The notes: generated by a model from the sequence alone, not told the origin. Shown: positions 18,475-27,361, numbered from the stretch's first letter. The stretch: DNA of 64,000 nt from Bacillota bacterium (GCA_023386315.1 JAEWJZ010000014.1:377001-441000); one strand, 5' to 3'. A program made the numbers and translations.

Positions 18475-18545
18475 ATTATAATCAATGTGAGCATTAAATT
18501 TCAACACGAAGTAACGGGGATTTGGCGCTAATTTTAGTGCCAAAT
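18475..18545 (-). promoter_or_regulatory. Promoter with MtlR-like activator palindrome (EIICB operon)
   Basis: On the minus strand: -10 TATAAT at 18475-18480, an 18-base spacer, and -35 TTGAAA at 18499-18504. A 26-base palindrome (18520-18545) has half-sites TTTGGCGCTAA and TTAGTGCCAAA with a single mismatch, centred 52.5 bases upstream of the -10 box. It matches the element at 13344-13414 in boxes, spacer length and palindrome position. Confidence 0.7.
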
Positions 18546-18580
18546 ATTAAAAAGCATAAAGTCTTTGCTCTATCCATAAA

Positions 18581-18625
18581 AAGAAAGATGCCGCTCCCAG
18601 CGTATATCGGCTGTTTAGCGGCATC
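18581..18625 (-). terminator. Rho-independent terminator after metK
   Basis: The arms GATGCCGCT (18587-18595) and AGCGGCATC (18617-18625) form a perfect 9-base stem. On the minus strand it is followed by a U-rich tail. It lies just after the metK stop codon. Confidence 0.88.
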
Positions 18626-18641
18626 CTTCTTAATATAAGGA

Positions 18642-19829
18642 TTATAAATATTCTTTTAAAAGGGAAACCTTGTCAAGCTTTTCCCATGGCAAATCTAAAT
18701 CGTTTCTTCCAAAATGTCCGTAAGCAGCAGTCTGTTTATAGATCGGGCGGCGTAAATCCAGCATTTTAATAATACCAGCCGGACGTAAGTCGAAGTTTTC
18801 ACGGATGATCTCAACCAGCTTTTCATTGCTTACTTTTCCGGTACCAAAGGTATCTGCCATAATGGAAGTGGGGTGAGCCACTCCGATGGCGTAGGATAAC
18901 TGTATTTCACACTTATCTGCAAGACCGGCTGCCACGATATTCTTTGCAACATAGCGGGCTGCATAAGCGGCTGAACGGTCAACCTTGGTGCAGTCTTTTC
19001 CTGAAAATGCTCCGCCGCCGTGACGGGCATATCCGCCGTAGGTGTCCACAATGATTTTACGTCCGGTAAGACCGCTGTCTCCGTGTGGTCCGCCGATTAC
19101 AAAACGGCCGGTAGGATTAATAAAAAATTTGGTGTGATCATCTACAAGCTCAGCCGGAAGAATCTCATCAAATACATATTTTTTGATATCTTTATGAATC
19201 TGTTCCTGGCTGACATCCTCATCATGCTGGGTGGATAATACCACCGCATCAAGGCGGAGAGGCTTGCCGTTCTCATCGTATTCTACCGTCACCTGGGTTT
19301 TTCCATCAGGACGTAGATAAGTTAAGGTTCCATTCTTACGCACTTTTGTCAGCTGAAGTGCAAGCTTATGAGCCAGTGCAATGGGATATGGCATATATTC
19401 TTCTGTCTCGTTGCTGGCATAACCGAACATCATTCCCTGGTCTCCGGCTCCGATGGCATCGATTTCTTTCTCTGACATCTTGTTTTCTTTCGCTTCCAGC
19501 GCACGGTCAACACCCAATGCAATATCCTTGGACTGTTCATCCAGTGCAACAATCACTCCGCATGTGTCACAGTCAAAACCGTATTTTGCACGGTCATAAC
19601 CGATCTCCCTTACGGTTTCACGCACTACCTTCTGAATGTCCACATATGCCTGGGTTGTGATCTCACCCATAACCATAACAAGACCGGTGGTGGTACAGGT
19701 CTCACAGGCTACCCGGCTCATCGGGTCCTGTTTTAACATCTCATCAAGTATGGCATCAGAGATCTGATCACACATTTTATCCGGATGTCCTTCTGTAACG
19801 GATTCGGATGTAAATAATAATTTTTCCAT
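18642..19829 (-). CDS. metK: S-adenosylmethionine synthetase
   Basis: A 395-residue cytosolic enzyme that makes S-adenosylmethionine from methionine and ATP. The ATP motif G-H-P-D-K is at residues 14-18. [12 protein letters not shown] marks the methionine/adenine loop, and G-G-G-A-F-S-G-K-D the phosphate-binding P-loop. Length is normal for the family. It is a single-gene unit with its own promoter (20099-20127), a SAM-I riboswitch with terminator in the leader, and its own terminator downstream, so the product feeds back on its own transcription. Confidence 0.98.
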   Translation of the reverse strand: MEKLLFTSESVTEGHPDKMCDQISDAILDEMLKQDPMSRVACETCTTTGLVMVMGEITTQAYVDIQKVVRETVREIGYDRAKYGFDCDTCGVIVALDEQSKDIALGVDRALEAKENKMSEKEIDAIGAGDQGMMFGYASNETEEYMPYPIALAHKLALQLTKVRKNGTLTYLRPDGKTQVTVEYDENGKPLRLDAVVLSTQHDEDVSQEQIHKDIKKYVFDEILPAELVDDHTKFFINPTGRFVIGGPHGDSGLTGRKIIVDTYGGYARHGGGAFSGKDCTKVDRSAAYAARYVAKNIVAAGLADKCEIQLSYAIGVAHPTSIMADTFGTGKVSNEKLVEIIRENFDLRPAGIIKMLDLRRPIYKQTAAYGHFGRNDLDLPWEKLDKVSLLKEYL

Positions 19830-19867
19830 GTTGTCATTTCCTCCTTTACTTCACATGGGGGAATAAC

Positions 19868-19897
19868 AAAAAGAAAAGTCCGCAGCAACGCGGACTT
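19868..19897 (-). terminator. Riboswitch-controlled terminator in the metK leader
   Basis: The perfect stem AAGTCCGC / GCGGACTT (19876-19897) is followed on the minus strand by a run of U interrupted once. It stands right after the SAM-I aptamer and 39-46 bases before the metK start, where the expression platform should be. Confidence 0.88.
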
Positions 19898-19916
19898 GAT
19901 TCAACTTGTATCAAAT

Positions 19917-20044
19917 CCTCTTATTGCTCGATTTCTCGCTCAGGTTGGCACCTTCCAGACGAATATTGTGGTTAAAACCACAAAACTGACCGGGGTTGCC
20001 GTGACTTCACAGATCCTTTGTATCTCCATCACTCTGAATAAGGG
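19917..20044 (-). ncRNA. SAM-I (S-box) riboswitch
   Basis: Read on the minus strand, this leader has the hallmarks of the S-box aptamer in order. The P1 5' arm includes CTTATTCAGAG. Next are a P2 segment with G-A-T-G-G-A-G, the conserved TGAAGTC / CGGCAACC block, a P3 hairpin (TGTGGTTTTAACCACA), the GGTGCCAACCTG block, a short P4 hairpin, and a 3' P1 arm with GCAATAAGAGG. In this family SAM binding stabilises P1 and favours the terminator that follows. It sits upstream of metK, a common S-box target. The rest of 19830-20146 holds only the terminator and the promoter. Confidence 0.93.
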
Positions 20045-20098
20045 ATATTACGACTTTTCATTTGTTATTCAATTAGCAGTTATGATATCTGCTTTTTC

Positions 20099-20127
20099 AT
20101 TCTACTCTAATAACGGACATATGTCAA
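20099..20127 (-). promoter_or_regulatory. metK promoter
   Basis: A consensus -35 box TTGACA (20122-20127) and a -10 box TAGAAT (20099-20104) lie on the minus strand with a 17-base spacer. The expected start is near 20092, just before the riboswitch. The promoter lies in the 20-50 bases after the stop codon of the neighbouring nucleotidyltransferase gene. Confidence 0.8.
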
Positions 20128-20146
20128 TAGCCTTGCAGATTTTCTG

Positions 20147-21076
20147 TTAGTCCCAGAGCTTTTCCGGATAAAGGCCTGCCGCCTTAAAACCTGCAATGGC
20201 CTCAACTACCGTCTTTTTATCTTCCTGATAGGTAACTCCATACCAGCGATCTGTACTTTTCAACACAGTTACCTCTGCTTTATTCTCTTTTAAAAGCTCA
20301 TCAACCACAAACGGCAGGAAGAACTCGCATTTGAGGGGATTGTCTTTTAACTCTTTGTTTAAAAATACAGGGAACCGTTCTTTCAGCTCTTTTAAAATAC
20401 TTCCGGTAAATCCCCATAAATTCATGGATACAAGTGTATCTTCCGAAAGACCGGTCCAGGTTGCACCGTCATCTTCCGTATATTCCGCGCTCTCTCCATG
20501 CTTTTCTATTCTCGTTCTCTCGCAGATGTCGGTCAGCAGTCCGTCTTTTGAAACCGTGCATACCCCTCTCGCCACATGACCATTCTCTGTCAGTGTGTTG
20601 TAGAGCTTATAACCAACCATGGTAAACTGATATCTGTCCACTTCCCGGACTTCAGATAAGAAGTTGAAAACAGAAACAAAAGCACTTTTCCCATAATAAT
20701 CGTCGGCATTGATCACAGCAAACGGACCGTCAATCACTTCTTCACAGCACAGGATGGCATGACCCGTTCCCCATGGCTTTACACGCCCCTCCGGCACTTT
20801 ATATCCCTCAGGGAGTTTAAAAAGTTCCTGATAAACATATTCCACTTTTACGTGCGCCGCCATACGGTCTCCGATGTGTTCCTTAAACTCCTTTTCAATT
20901 GCCTTCTTAATGATGAATACTACCTTTTCAAAGCCGGCTTCCACCGCGTCATAAATGGAAAAATCAATGATCTTGTTTCCCTGGGCATCCACCGGATCAA
21001 TCTGTTTTAATCCGCCGTACCGGCTGCCCATACCCGCTGCCATAATAACCAGCACCGGTTTCTTCTTCATTTCCAT
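20147..21076 (-). CDS. NTP-transferase family nucleotidyltransferase (paralogue 1)
   Basis: A 309-residue GT-A fold nucleotidyltransferase. The N-terminal signature V-I-M-A-A-G-M-G-S-R-Y-G-G-L-K-Q is the NTP-binding loop. The metal-binding acidic motif I-N-A-D-D-Y-Y lies near residue 120. Such enzymes couple a nucleotide to a sugar phosphate or similar alcohol phosphate for envelope sugars. The gene starts only about 20 bases after the murA terminator with an AGGAGG site, leaving no room for an obvious promoter, so it probably depends on read-through from murA. A paralogue is at 35494-36414. The sugar is unknown. Confidence 0.9.
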   Translation of the reverse strand: MEMKKKPVLVIMAAGMGSRYGGLKQIDPVDAQGNKIIDFSIYDAVEAGFEKVVFIIKKAIEKEFKEHIGDRMAAHVKVEYVYQELFKLPEGYKVPEGRVKPWGTGHAILCCEEVIDGPFAVINADDYYGKSAFVSVFNFLSEVREVDRYQFTMVGYKLYNTLTENGHVARGVCTVSKDGLLTDICERTRIEKHGESAEYTEDDGATWTGLSEDTLVSMNLWGFTGSILKELKERFPVFLNKELKDNPLKCEFFLPFVVDELLKENKAEVTVLKSTDRWYGVTYQEDKKTVVEAIAGFKAAGLYPEKLWD

Positions 21077-21098
21077 AGCCCCTTCCTCCTGTCAAGCA

Positions 21099-21121
21099 AA
21101 ACGGCGGGGGAATCCCCCGCC
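21099..21121 (-). terminator. GC-rich terminator at the end of murA
   Basis: A GC-rich stem, GGCGGGGG / CCCCCGCC around a very short loop (21103-21121), touches the murA stop codon. On the minus strand it is followed by GTTTTGC, a weak U tract. Because the next gene starts at once, partial read-through is likely. Confidence 0.7.
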
Positions 21122-22413
21122 TAGCCTACTTTTAATTTAAATTTCTGAGCCTCTTTTTCTGAATCCACCTTTTCTATCATGGCACCCAGTCCCTGAAGCT
21201 TATCTTCAAAGCATTCATAACCTCTTTGAATATAACCGATTTCATCCACTACGGTATATCCATCTGCTGCAAGACCTGCAATCACCAGCGCTGCTCCTGC
21301 ACGTAAGTCGGGAGCATTCACGAAGGCTCCGGTCAGACCGGCCACACCGTCAATTACAGCGACGTTGCCTTCCACCTTTACATTGGCACCCATGCGGGAA
21401 AGCTCATCCACATAGCGGAAGCGGTTCTCAAATATACTCTCAGTCACTACACTGGTACCGCCTGCCAGAGCCAGTGTTACTGCCATCTGAGGCTGCATAT
21501 CAGTCGGGAATCCCGGATAAGGAAGTGTCTTGATATCTGTGTGTTTCTGATTGGTTTTTCCCACTACACGGACTGCATCATCAAATTCCACCACTTCACA
21601 GCCCATCTCAAGAAGCTTGGCTGAAATGGCTTCCAGGTGCTTGGGAATCACATTCTTTACCATAACATCGCCCCGTGTAATTGCTGCTGCACACATAAAT
21701 GTGCCTGCCTCAATCTGGTCGGGAATAATGGAATATTCCGTTCCGTGAAGTCTGGAAACGCCTTTGATTCGAATGGTATCGGTACCTGCTCCCTTAATAT
21801 TGGCGCCCATACTGTTTAAAAAGTTAGCGACGTCAACGACATGAGGTTCCTTTGCCACGTTCTCCAGAATGGTTTGTCCTTCTGCAAGAGTTGCAGCCAT
21901 CATAATATTGATGGTAGCTCCTACGCTGACCACATCAAGATAGATATGGCTTGCTACAAGATCAATCGCGTGGGCGATCACTGCTCCCCGTTCAATCTTA
22001 ACATCGGCTCCCAGTGCACGAAAGCCCTTTAAATGCTGATCAATGGGTCTGCTTCCAATGTTGCAGCCTCCCGGAAGGGGAACCTGGGCACTTTTATATT
22101 TTCCAAGCATAGCTCCGATAAAATAGTATGAAGCTCTGATTCTGCGTATATATTCATCATCAACCGATACTTCACGGATTGTCTGTCCGTTAATACGGAC
22201 CGTATGTCTGTCAATCCGCTCCACTTTCGCTCCGATTTCTTCGATTGCTTCCAGTAACACATTAATATCTCTCACATCAGGCAGATTATCAATCAGCACA
22301 TCCTCATCTGTCATGATCGCTGCTGCCAGAATTCCCAAAGCGGCATTCTTGGCTCCCCCTATGGTCACTTCTCCAACCAGGGGATTACCGCCTTTCATAA
22401 TATACTGCTCCAT
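21121..22413 (-). CDS. murA: UDP-N-acetylglucosamine 1-carboxyvinyltransferase
   Basis: A 430-residue cytosolic enzyme for the first committed step of peptidoglycan synthesis: enolpyruvyl transfer from PEP to UDP-GlcNAc. Lys 22 and Asn 23 in G-G-A-K-N-A-A are the family's substrate-binding pair. The catalytic loop P-G-G-C-N-I-G carries Cys 117, the residue alkylated by fosfomycin, so the enzyme should be fosfomycin-sensitive. Length is normal. The gene is followed by a terminator and then a sugar nucleotidyltransferase. Clostridia often have two MurA paralogues; which one this is cannot be told here. Confidence 0.97.
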   Translation of the reverse strand: MEQYIMKGGNPLVGEVTIGGAKNAALGILAAAIMTDEDVLIDNLPDVRDINVLLEAIEEIGAKVERIDRHTVRINGQTIREVSVDDEYIRRIRASYYFIGAMLGKYKSAQVPLPGGCNIGSRPIDQHLKGFRALGADVKIERGAVIAHAIDLVASHIYLDVVSVGATINIMMAATLAEGQTILENVAKEPHVVDVANFLNSMGANIKGAGTDTIRIKGVSRLHGTEYSIIPDQIEAGTFMCAAAITRGDVMVKNVIPKHLEAISAKLLEMGCEVVEFDDAVRVVGKTNQKHTDIKTLPYPGFPTDMQPQMAVTLALAGGTSVVTESIFENRFRYVDELSRMGANVKVEGNVAVIDGVAGLTGAFVNAPDLRAGAALVIAGLAADGYTVVDEIGYIQRGYECFEDKLQGLGAMIEKVDSEKEAQKFKLKVG

Positions 22414-22520
22414 TTCACACCTCTGACTATCCTTTTATCTATTACAATTCTCTTAATTTTTAACATTCGCCTTTCATGATTATAACATATCTTACGAATT
22501 TGTAAAGAGAACGCATTTTC

Positions 22521-24995
22521 TTATTCAAAAAATACTCCGCAGACAAAATCGTTTCCAAGGCCTGAAAAGTAAGCAGAGGCATCATTTAAGCCCATTTTCT
22601 GGCTGTCTTTGGTTTCCGGATTGTAGAGGGTAACATTATACTGGTCATAGCCTGAAATGAGCAGAAACCCTCCCTGTCCTGTGTAAGCGGCTACCGGACA
22701 GCCCTGTCCGATGAAATAAAGGATCTGATTTAAGGCAGCGCCCCTGGCGTCAATCATAAAGACACCATCCGTTAATCCGTTCTCCGTAAATCCTGACAGA
22801 TTCCGAAAGAAGGCCGCCCCGGTTTTCAATGGATCCTTCATATTTTTAACAGGAGGCCGATTAACCCGGTTCCACAGTATCTCCTGATTCTGGTCTGTCA
22901 CAACCCCCATCTTATCATAGGCAAGCTCCAAAGCCTTAATGAAGCTTTTACTGCTTCCCAGATAATGACCTCCTGCATAGGCCAGAAATCTGTTTTCCTG
23001 TGTTTTGGGGCGGCTCTTTAATTCAACCACCTCAGTCGTTTCATAAGCTACTTTTTTCGGAACTGCAATCGTTACATTCCGGCTTGCTGCTTCCTGGTCT
23101 AACTGGACGAAGTAAATCTTTTTACGGTCCTCTGAGGCATACCAGCCGATTCCTTTCAATTCTTCAGAGGTAAGCTCCTGGTTGCAGACAATGGTATCCT
23201 GTCTGGAAACCGAATAGGACTGATCCCCGGTTTTCAGCACCTGGGTTAAATGAATCCGGCTTCCGTCCACTGTAACATCCGCAATATAAGATTGATCCTG
23301 TTCATACTTCTTGACGATGGCTCCGCTCTGGTCCATGATCTCAATCCGATACATAGGAGCATCCAGAACTCTTCCGTTTTGTGTCCAGATATCACCGCCT
23401 TTTGCGATTCCGTATATGAAATCATCGCCTACAAAGCCCAGGGGACGGAACTTATTATCCTCTCCTCCGTTGATCTCCCTTTTAATACCTGTATCTAAAT
23501 CCATCAAATGTATGACACTGGCGCCGTAAACGTCACTGCCTTCCTGCCATGCAAAATGACGCTCTGTACTGCTGACTGCATAACCTCCCTCAGAAAGAGA
23601 ATCTGCCAGTACCATATATTCGTTGCTGTTTAAATCAATTCCATAAACCGATCTTCCGGCCATAAGGTAGAGCATTCCGTTGGTGCCCAAATGAGAAAGC
23701 TGATCCACCTCTTCCTTCAGCATCTCAAAGGATGAAGTGACCGGTGTAAAGAAACGCTCTCCTATGGCATTCTCTCCGCTGTCATAGCGGTAAAGAGCGA
23801 TTCCCATACTTCCTTCGTGAATTCCCCTGTTCATATAGCCGTAAACAAGAAAATCCACATCGCCGTTGTCGCTCACTGACAGAATCTTAATGTCATGCTG
23901 ATTATATCCGCTGCGAAGGCCGTCGTCTTTTCCGCTTCGGAATGAAAATACCTTTACTGCATGACCCTGTTTCTGATCATATGTCCATAAATCCCGGTTA
24001 ATTCCATAGGCAATACAATTTCCTCCGGGACTTTTTTTCGTCTGCACTTCATCCGCATTGGTAATTCCCAGTGTAATCCGTTTTCCCGAAAACAGTTCTT
24101 TCTGTCCGGAGAAGATCTGATTGGTACTCCGTTCAAAGTCCATCAGATAAATGCGCTTGCTGTCCCATTTCATCGTGAAGGAATCTTCCACTTCATATAG
24201 CTCTCTGTCATCCCCTTCGCCTGTCCGCGCCGCCTGATACTCCAGACTGACACTGCACATCACGCCGTCTAAATCCTTCAGGGTGGCACGGATCTCCCCT
24301 ACCGGCTCCATCGTCAGTCCTCCCCATGTGAGCTGGGAAAAGCTGGACCGGATAGACACATGTCCAAGAGAACTGTTATCCTCAGAATTACTGGTCTCAA
24401 GATACGTGGTTAAATCTCTTGCCTGATCATAGTGAAATGTCTTGGTGGTGAAATCTACGGCAAAATCGATCATGTCCTTCCCATTGGTACTGTCTGTCCA
24501 CATGATCCGGGTATAATAATAAAGTGTTCCGTTTTCCGATGTGTCCAGAGTAAGTATCAGTATATATTCCTTGTCTTTTGTCAGCAGATTCTGTATGGGA
24601 AGCGCAGCCTTTACTGTTCCATCTTCCTCATCCCACTTACTCAGGCTGGTCCGTTCCACCAGACGGCTTAAATCAAGACTTCGCACTTCATACTGAATGC
24701 CGGTTATACTGCCGTTATAATCTGCAATCCCAAGGCTTAAATTTCTGTCCTGGGGAAGAACGGTAAGGGCTTCCCTTGATACCGTCTGTGCCATATCCTG
24801 AACATAGCCGTGCAGCAGATTCATCTTTCTTCCGAACATATCCGCGTATACAACAGGAAGTGATGCCTCATCCATGGATGTATACACCATTACATCGCTT
24901 TTTTCCGTATTTCTCTGATTCCACATAAAATAAACTGCGATAGCCAACAGGAATACCACAGATAAAATTCCGATTTTTTTAGCCAAACGATTCAT
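22521..24995 (-). CDS. Large membrane-anchored extracellular protein, unknown function
   Basis: An 824-residue protein I do not recognise. One N-terminal membrane helix (about residues 8-26) follows a short positive N-terminus, so the body is predicted to be outside the cell. The middle (about 250-640) has many short beta-type stretches with recurring Y-x-I/x-D patterns that suggest a beta-propeller. The last 100 residues, with G-Q-G-C-P-V-A-A-Y and Y-N-V-T-L-Y-N-P, look like a C39-type peptidase fold. The start is the ATG at 24995 behind AAAGGA; an ATG three codons earlier overlaps that site. It lies between argR and murA on the same strand, so an envelope role is plausible but unproven. Confidence 0.8.
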   Translation of the reverse strand: MNRLAKKIGILSVVFLLAIAVYFMWNQRNTEKSDVMVYTSMDEASLPVVYADMFGRKMNLLHGYVQDMAQTVSREALTVLPQDRNLSLGIADYNGSITGIQYEVRSLDLSRLVERTSLSKWDEEDGTVKAALPIQNLLTKDKEYILILTLDTSENGTLYYYTRIMWTDSTNGKDMIDFAVDFTTKTFHYDQARDLTTYLETSNSEDNSSLGHVSIRSSFSQLTWGGLTMEPVGEIRATLKDLDGVMCSVSLEYQAARTGEGDDRELYEVEDSFTMKWDSKRIYLMDFERSTNQIFSGQKELFSGKRITLGITNADEVQTKKSPGGNCIAYGINRDLWTYDQKQGHAVKVFSFRSGKDDGLRSGYNQHDIKILSVSDNGDVDFLVYGYMNRGIHEGSMGIALYRYDSGENAIGERFFTPVTSSFEMLKEEVDQLSHLGTNGMLYLMAGRSVYGIDLNSNEYMVLADSLSEGGYAVSSTERHFAWQEGSDVYGASVIHLMDLDTGIKREINGGEDNKFRPLGFVGDDFIYGIAKGGDIWTQNGRVLDAPMYRIEIMDQSGAIVKKYEQDQSYIADVTVDGSRIHLTQVLKTGDQSYSVSRQDTIVCNQELTSEELKGIGWYASEDRKKIYFVQLDQEAASRNVTIAVPKKVAYETTEVVELKSRPKTQENRFLAYAGGHYLGSSKSFIKALELAYDKMGVVTDQNQEILWNRVNRPPVKNMKDPLKTGAAFFRNLSGFTENGLTDGVFMIDARGAALNQILYFIGQGCPVAAYTGQGGFLLISGYDQYNVTLYNPETKDSQKMGLNDASAYFSGLGNDFVCGVFFE

Positions 24996-25127
24996 ATAAA
25001 GCATCCTTTATTTTTCCAATTTAATCTACTTTATTGTATACAATAATGGACAAAACTACAATGAAAACTTTCTTAAACATTCGTTAATTGGCAAAAAAAC
25101 CGGTTAGCGTAAATTCCATATCCTGTC

Positions 25128-25592
25128 TTAACTGCTGATATTCTTAAACTGCTCCGCCAGCTGATAGGAAGTACCTTCTCTGGTAATTACAAAGATCGTA
25201 TTATTCCCGGCAATGGTTCCTACAATTTCATTCCAGCCCAGTTCATCGATTACCGTACATACAGAAGCCGCCATGCCTGGCTCACAGTCAATAACAACCA
25301 CATTTCCTGACTGCTCCACTGCCCTGACTGCCATGGAAAACAGTACAAAAAGCCTGTGGGAAATCTGGTGTCTGGATATAATACTGCTTTGAATATATCC
25401 TTCCCCGCTTACTCCCTTTATCAGGTTCATCTCCCTGATATCTCTGGATAAGGTGGCCTGGGTGACATCAATCCCCTCCCTGCTTAAATATTCCTTAAGC
25501 ATTGTCTGTGTCGTGATGGGCTGCTTCCTGATCAATTTAAGAATTGTCTTCTGACGCCTGGTTTTTACATTATCCTTTTCTAATTCATTCAC
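25128..25592 (-). CDS. argR: Arginine repressor/activator ArgR
   Basis: A 154-residue arginine-sensing regulator. The N-terminal winged helix (about 1-75) has the recognition segment V-T-Q-A-T-L-S-R-D-I-R-E-M. The C-terminal oligomerisation domain ends with the arginine-binding segment G-T-I-A-G-N-N-T-I-F-V-I. In this family an arginine-bound hexamer binds ARG boxes to repress synthesis and, in Bacillus AhrC, to activate catabolism. It heads the arginine region and starts 24 bases after a tRNA-binding-domain gene. ARG-box-like sites are present before arcA (30708-30724) and before the double AraC gene (27300-27314). Confidence 0.97.
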   Translation of the reverse strand: MNELEKDNVKTRRQKTILKLIRKQPITTQTMLKEYLSREGIDVTQATLSRDIREMNLIKGVSGEGYIQSSIISRHQISHRLFVLFSMAVRAVEQSGNVVVIDCEPGMAASVCTVIDELGWNEIVGTIAGNNTIFVITREGTSYQLAEQFKNISS

Positions 25593-25616
25593 CGTATTCC
25601 CCTTTTACCTGTTCAC

Positions 25617-25961
25617 CTAAAGAATCTCAACTCCAGCTTCCATGTCGCGGTCAGGAATCATAAAGGACACATTCCCTTCCCGATCCTCCGCCACCATAAG
25701 CATCCCTTCCGATTTCATACCTGCTATTCTGGTGGTTTTCACATTTTCCAGAACCATCACTTTTTTTCCGATAACTTCTTCGGTTTCATAATATCCTTTC
25801 AGGCCGCACAGGATCTGACATGTCTTGTCCCCAATCTCCACCTGAAAGCATAAAAGCCGGTTGGACTGATTTACTTCCGAACATTTTATAATCTTTCCAA
25901 CTTTAAATTTCATTTTGAACAGATGATCACATGACACATACTCTTCTTTCTGATATTCCAT
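25617..25961 (-). CDS. Stand-alone tRNA-binding (EMAP/CsaA-like) domain protein
   Basis: A 114-residue protein that is almost entirely one OB-fold tRNA-binding domain, like the C-terminus of clostridial methionyl-tRNA synthetase or CsaA. Family signatures are F-K-V-G-K-I near residue 18, the G-K-K-V-M-V-L-E-N-V-K strand, and I-A-G-M-K-S-E-G-M-L-M-V-A-E-D. The family binds tRNA or acts as an assembly or chaperone unit. It lies between argR and an AraC gene, 18 and 24 bases from each, so it is in their operon. Why such a domain should be co-expressed with arginine regulators is unclear. Confidence 0.85.
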   Translation of the reverse strand: MEYQKEEYVSCDHLFKMKFKVGKIIKCSEVNQSNRLLCFQVEIGDKTCQILCGLKGYYETEEVIGKKVMVLENVKTTRIAGMKSEGMLMVAEDREGNVSFMIPDRDMEAGVEIL

Positions 25962-25979
25962 CTTTTTCCCTCTTTTTCA

Positions 25980-27224
25980 TCAGTTGACAAGCACAGCCTG
26001 AGCTGCCCGAAACTCATTGGGCAGAACATGCCTGAGCTGGATAAAGTTTCTGCGAAATGTCTTTACCGTTCCATAGCCTACTTCTATGGCAATATCAGTA
26101 ATCGATTTATCCGTATCAAGAAGCAGTTCACAGGATTTGTCAATCCTTAACCGGTTCACAAAATCAGAAAAATTACATTCTACCTGCATCATTAAATGCC
26201 GGTTCATCTCCTCTATGGAAATGCCGAATCTTTCTGATGTTTCAAACGCCTGTATCTCCTCCTGATAATTTTTGGAAATATACTCCACCAGCTGGTAAGC
26301 CATCTTTTTCTCTTCTATATTTGTTATGTTCAAAACCCTTTGATACGTTCTGCGGTAATTACTGATCTTATTTTCCATACGGTAGGAAAACACCTTGGAT
26401 ATATGTGCTGCATCCACATATCCAAGAACAGGCGCTATTTCCTCCAATGTCATATCCGTATACAATAAATAATTGATTGTTTTTACAATCCGCATTTCAC
26501 TGACCAGTTCATGAAATGCAAGTCCTGTCTTTTCGAAGATATACATCCGGACCGATGATCTGCTCAAATAAAACTGTTTCGCTATTCTCTCCAGAGTAAT
26601 CTTCTCTCCCAGATGCATGTAGATGTAACGCAGGATCAGCAGCCGGTTATCCTCTGATCCGTTTTTTATACATATCTTTTTATCTCTGTTATCAATCACA
26701 CGGCAAAATGCAATGATCAAAGAAGAAACAAGCATAATTATATTTATCTCCTGATAGGATCTTCTTTCCCTGAAATCCATTACCGATTCCACCCCTGCCT
26801 CTTCCCTGATTTTAAGAAACAGATATCCCACCTCTTCTCTCATTTCCTCCGTAAGATACGCATATGGAGTTTCTTCCAGTTTCTTTAAAACAGAAACAGG
26901 ATCTGACATGGAGGTAGAGGATTTTATCGTTTCCGCCACCACATCATAATTATATTTAACAATTTCAAAGCTTAAGACCTCTTCCACCTCTACGATTTGT
27001 GTGCACTCCCATGGCAGTACAGAAAGCAATACCCCTGATTTTAGTTCGTACCGTTCCCTGTCTACCTCGATACTGCCTTTTCCTTCTCTCACTAAAATGA
27101 ATCTCGGACTTTTGTGATACAACGGCAAAGTTCTTTCCGCGATTGTTTCGTAATCGAAGGTGCATATTTTTTTAATATCTATTTTTGAGCAGAAATGTGA
27201 CTGCAGCTCAATATACTCCTTCAT
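25980..27224 (-). CDS. AraC-family regulator with two tandem HTH domains
   Basis: A 414-residue regulator. The first 100 residues resemble a cupin sensor. Then come two AraC-type DNA-binding regions, where most family members have one. The first (about 205-300) has T-L-E-R-I-A-K-Q-F-Y-L-S-R-S-S-V and A-P-V-L-G-Y-V-D-A-A-H-I-S-K-V-F. The second (about 310-405) has S-I-T-D-I-A-I-E-V-G-Y-G-T-V-K-T-F-R-R-N-F. It lies between the arginine deiminase genes and argR with an ARG-box-like site upstream, so a role in arginine or nitrogen control is likely. It starts a three-gene operon ending in argR. Confidence 0.88.
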   Translation of the reverse strand: MKEYIELQSHFCSKIDIKKICTFDYETIAERTLPLYHKSPRFILVREGKGSIEVDRERYELKSGVLLSVLPWECTQIVEVEEVLSFEIVKYNYDVVAETIKSSTSMSDPVSVLKKLEETPYAYLTEEMREEVGYLFLKIREEAGVESVMDFRERRSYQEINIIMLVSSLIIAFCRVIDNRDKKICIKNGSEDNRLLILRYIYMHLGEKITLERIAKQFYLSRSSVRMYIFEKTGLAFHELVSEMRIVKTINYLLYTDMTLEEIAPVLGYVDAAHISKVFSYRMENKISNYRRTYQRVLNITNIEEKKMAYQLVEYISKNYQEEIQAFETSERFGISIEEMNRHLMMQVECNFSDFVNRLRIDKSCELLLDTDKSITDIAIEVGYGTVKTFRRNFIQLRHVLPNEFRAAQAVLVN

Positions 27225-27299
27225 CTTATCAAATCCTTCCAGATTTTGCGTAATACGTTAATAAGTTATCGTATATTCATTTGTTTCATGATAATATAA

Positions 27300-27314
27300 G
27301 TATTTCTATTCATA
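27300..27314 (-). promoter_or_regulatory. ARG-box-like site upstream of the double AraC regulator
   Basis: On the minus strand TATGAATAGAAATAC agrees closely with the Bacillus ARG box (CATGAATAAAAATTCAAG). It is about 80 bases before the AraC start codon; TATATTAT sequences nearby could be the -10 region. ArgR is encoded two genes downstream, so feedback control is plausible. Confidence 0.45.
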
Positions 27315-27320
27315 CCTGGA

Positions 27321-27361
27321 GGAAAAGTATCCCATTTTACCTGATATAAATAAAATGGGAT
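27321..27361 (-). terminator. Rho-independent terminator after arcC
   Basis: The arms ATCCCATTTTA (27329-27339) and TAAAATGGGAT (27351-27361) form a perfect 11-base stem with U-rich sequence after it on the minus strand. It ends the arcA-argF-arcC operon. Confidence 0.8.

Noticed and set aside
19896..20150. Plus-strand reading frame of 84 codons
   Set aside because: It runs antisense through the SAM-I riboswitch and has no ribosome site.
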